Below, piece after piece: positions 13,054 to 13,776 of a DNA stretch of 13,776 nt. A model generated the notes under the pieces. That model had not been told where the DNA came from and made no database searches. It was given only the letters and a program-made list of their open reading frames with translations. This stretch comes from Sandaracinomonas sp041180785 (lineage in GTDB: Bacteria > Bacteroidota > Bacteroidia > Cytophagales > Spirosomataceae), in NCBI GenBank assembly GCA_041180785.1, contig JBEGQV010000182.1:1-13776 (forward strand), in the 5' to 3' direction. A program made the position numbers and the translations under genes. Position 1 is the first letter of the stretch. Each line of letters begins with the position of its first letter.

Positions 13054-13776
13054 TAGCCAGTATTTATCACCGTTTAGCATATACCTATCAACATGAAGTG
13101 AATCTGGGGCCGCAAATATTTTATTTGAAACCTAAAAGCAATGAAAATTGTGAGATTTTGGAGTTGAACTTAGAAATATTTCCAAATCCTGTTAAAATTT
13201 CATCCAATGTTGATCCAGAGGGAAATGAGCAACTGATAGTACTTTTTGAACAATCAACTACTATTTTTACAGTTGAGTTAAATGCAAAGGTTCATTTAAC
13301 CCCTTTTAATCCATTTGATTTTTATTTTATCCCCAAAGATGCACAAAAGCTGCCAATGAAATATGATGCAGAACAACGAAGAGTTTTAAGCCCTTACCTT
13401 GTAAACGAAACCTTACCGGCTGAAATTATTGTTCTTTCAAATCAGCTTCTTTACAAAGTAAATACCTATACTTCTGCATTTTTAATGGAAATCAATCAGT
13501 TTATTTGTGATGAATTTACTTACGAAATAAGAGAAGAGGGTCGTGCACATTTACCCAATTTTACACTTACTCAAAAACGGGGTTCTTGCCGCGATTTTGC
13601 TGTTTTATTTGCTTCAATTTGCCAAGCCCAGGGCTTGGCAACACGATTTGTCTCTGGCTATTATGTTAGACAATCTCCCCAAGATGTACCCGATCAATCC
13701 CATAATTTACATGCTTGGGTGGAAGTTTATTTACCCGGGGGTGGGTGGAAGGGGTTTGACCCTACTCAAAATGAAG
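13050..13776 (+). CDS. Transglutaminase-like cysteine peptidase, 3' truncated by window end
   Basis: My own translation from ATG 13050 gives 242 codons open to the end of the window. The N-terminal beta region (about 1-110; YHRLAYTYQHEVNLGPQIFYLKPK start) is the Transglut_N domain that precedes bacterial transglutaminase-like proteases. The catalytic triad is visible: C180 in RGSCRDFA, H221 in NLHAWVEVYLPG, and D237 in KGFDPTQ. SGYYVR near 205 is also typical. These enzymes hydrolyse or transfer at amide bonds and are regular partners of alpha-E and ATP-grasp proteins. There is no signal peptide, so it should be cytoplasmic. It is coupled to the Anbu gene by a 4-base start/stop overlap. Family members are usually about 280-300 residues, so roughly 40-60 residues are missing. 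Confidence 0.92.
   Translation, partial: MIASIYHRLAYTYQHEVNLGPQIFYLKPKSNENCEILELNLEIFPNPVKISSNVDPEGNEQLIVLFEQSTTIFTVELNAKVHLTPFNPFDFYFIPKDAQKLPMKYDAEQRRVLSPYLVNETLPAEIIVLSNQLLYKVNTYTSAFLMEINQFICDEFTYEIREEGRAHLPNFTLTQKRGSCRDFAVLFASICQAQGLATRFVSGYYVRQSPQDVPDQSHNLHAWVEVYLPGGGWKGFDPTQNE

Noticed and set aside
1..13776. CRISPR array, tRNA/rRNA genes, transposase or integrase genes, phage defence genes.
   Set aside because: None was seen on reading. There are no spaced direct repeats, no tRNA-like cloverleaf was noticed, and every sizeable frame is accounted for by the genes listed.

Overview
The window is AT-rich, gene-dense DNA, most likely from a member of the Bacteroidota. The evidence is a C-terminal type IX secretion (T9SS) sorting domain on the large FG-GAP protein, AT-rich leaders without clear Shine-Dalgarno sequences, candidate promoters of the Bacteroidota type (TTTG, about 18 bases, TAnnTTTG), and a YdeI-family protein with a CDGSH tail. 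The class cannot be fixed from this sequence. I see no tRNA, rRNA, CRISPR array, insertion sequence or phage gene. Every gap between genes is under 300 bases.

Left part (1-3877): the 3' end of a DMT/ureide-permease-like sugar or metabolite transporter; a secreted 837-residue FG-GAP beta-propeller protein with seven calcium-type loops and a T9SS tail; and, convergent with it and with no base between the stop codons, a YdeI/DUF1801 protein ending in a complete CDGSH-type iron-sulfur motif.

Middle part (3959-9670): three same-strand genes that overlap or abut, giving a likely operon. They encode a phytanoyl-CoA dioxygenase-family Fe(II)/2-oxoglutarate enzyme, an orphan GT-C-like polytopic membrane protein, and an exported PQQ-dependent dehydrogenase with a c-type heme domain. 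A DUF4153 membrane protein follows after 80 bases. A perfect 12-bp hairpin then separates this strand from the convergent gene on the right.

Right part (9694-13776): the best-defined system. It comprises a circularly permuted ATP-grasp enzyme (minus strand) and, divergently, an alpha-E protein, an Anbu proteasome-like peptidase and a transglutaminase-like protease cut by the window end. This set is known from comparative genomics and has been predicted to make, attach or trim a peptide-like product, but its substrate is unsettled. Unusual here is that the ATP-grasp gene is split off in divergent orientation, and that the two transcripts carry the same 18-base sequence 7 and 8 bases before their start codons. 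This forms a perfect 18-bp inverted repeat around the shared promoter region. It is the strongest unexplained signal in the window and looks like a co-regulation device for the two halves of the Anbu cluster.
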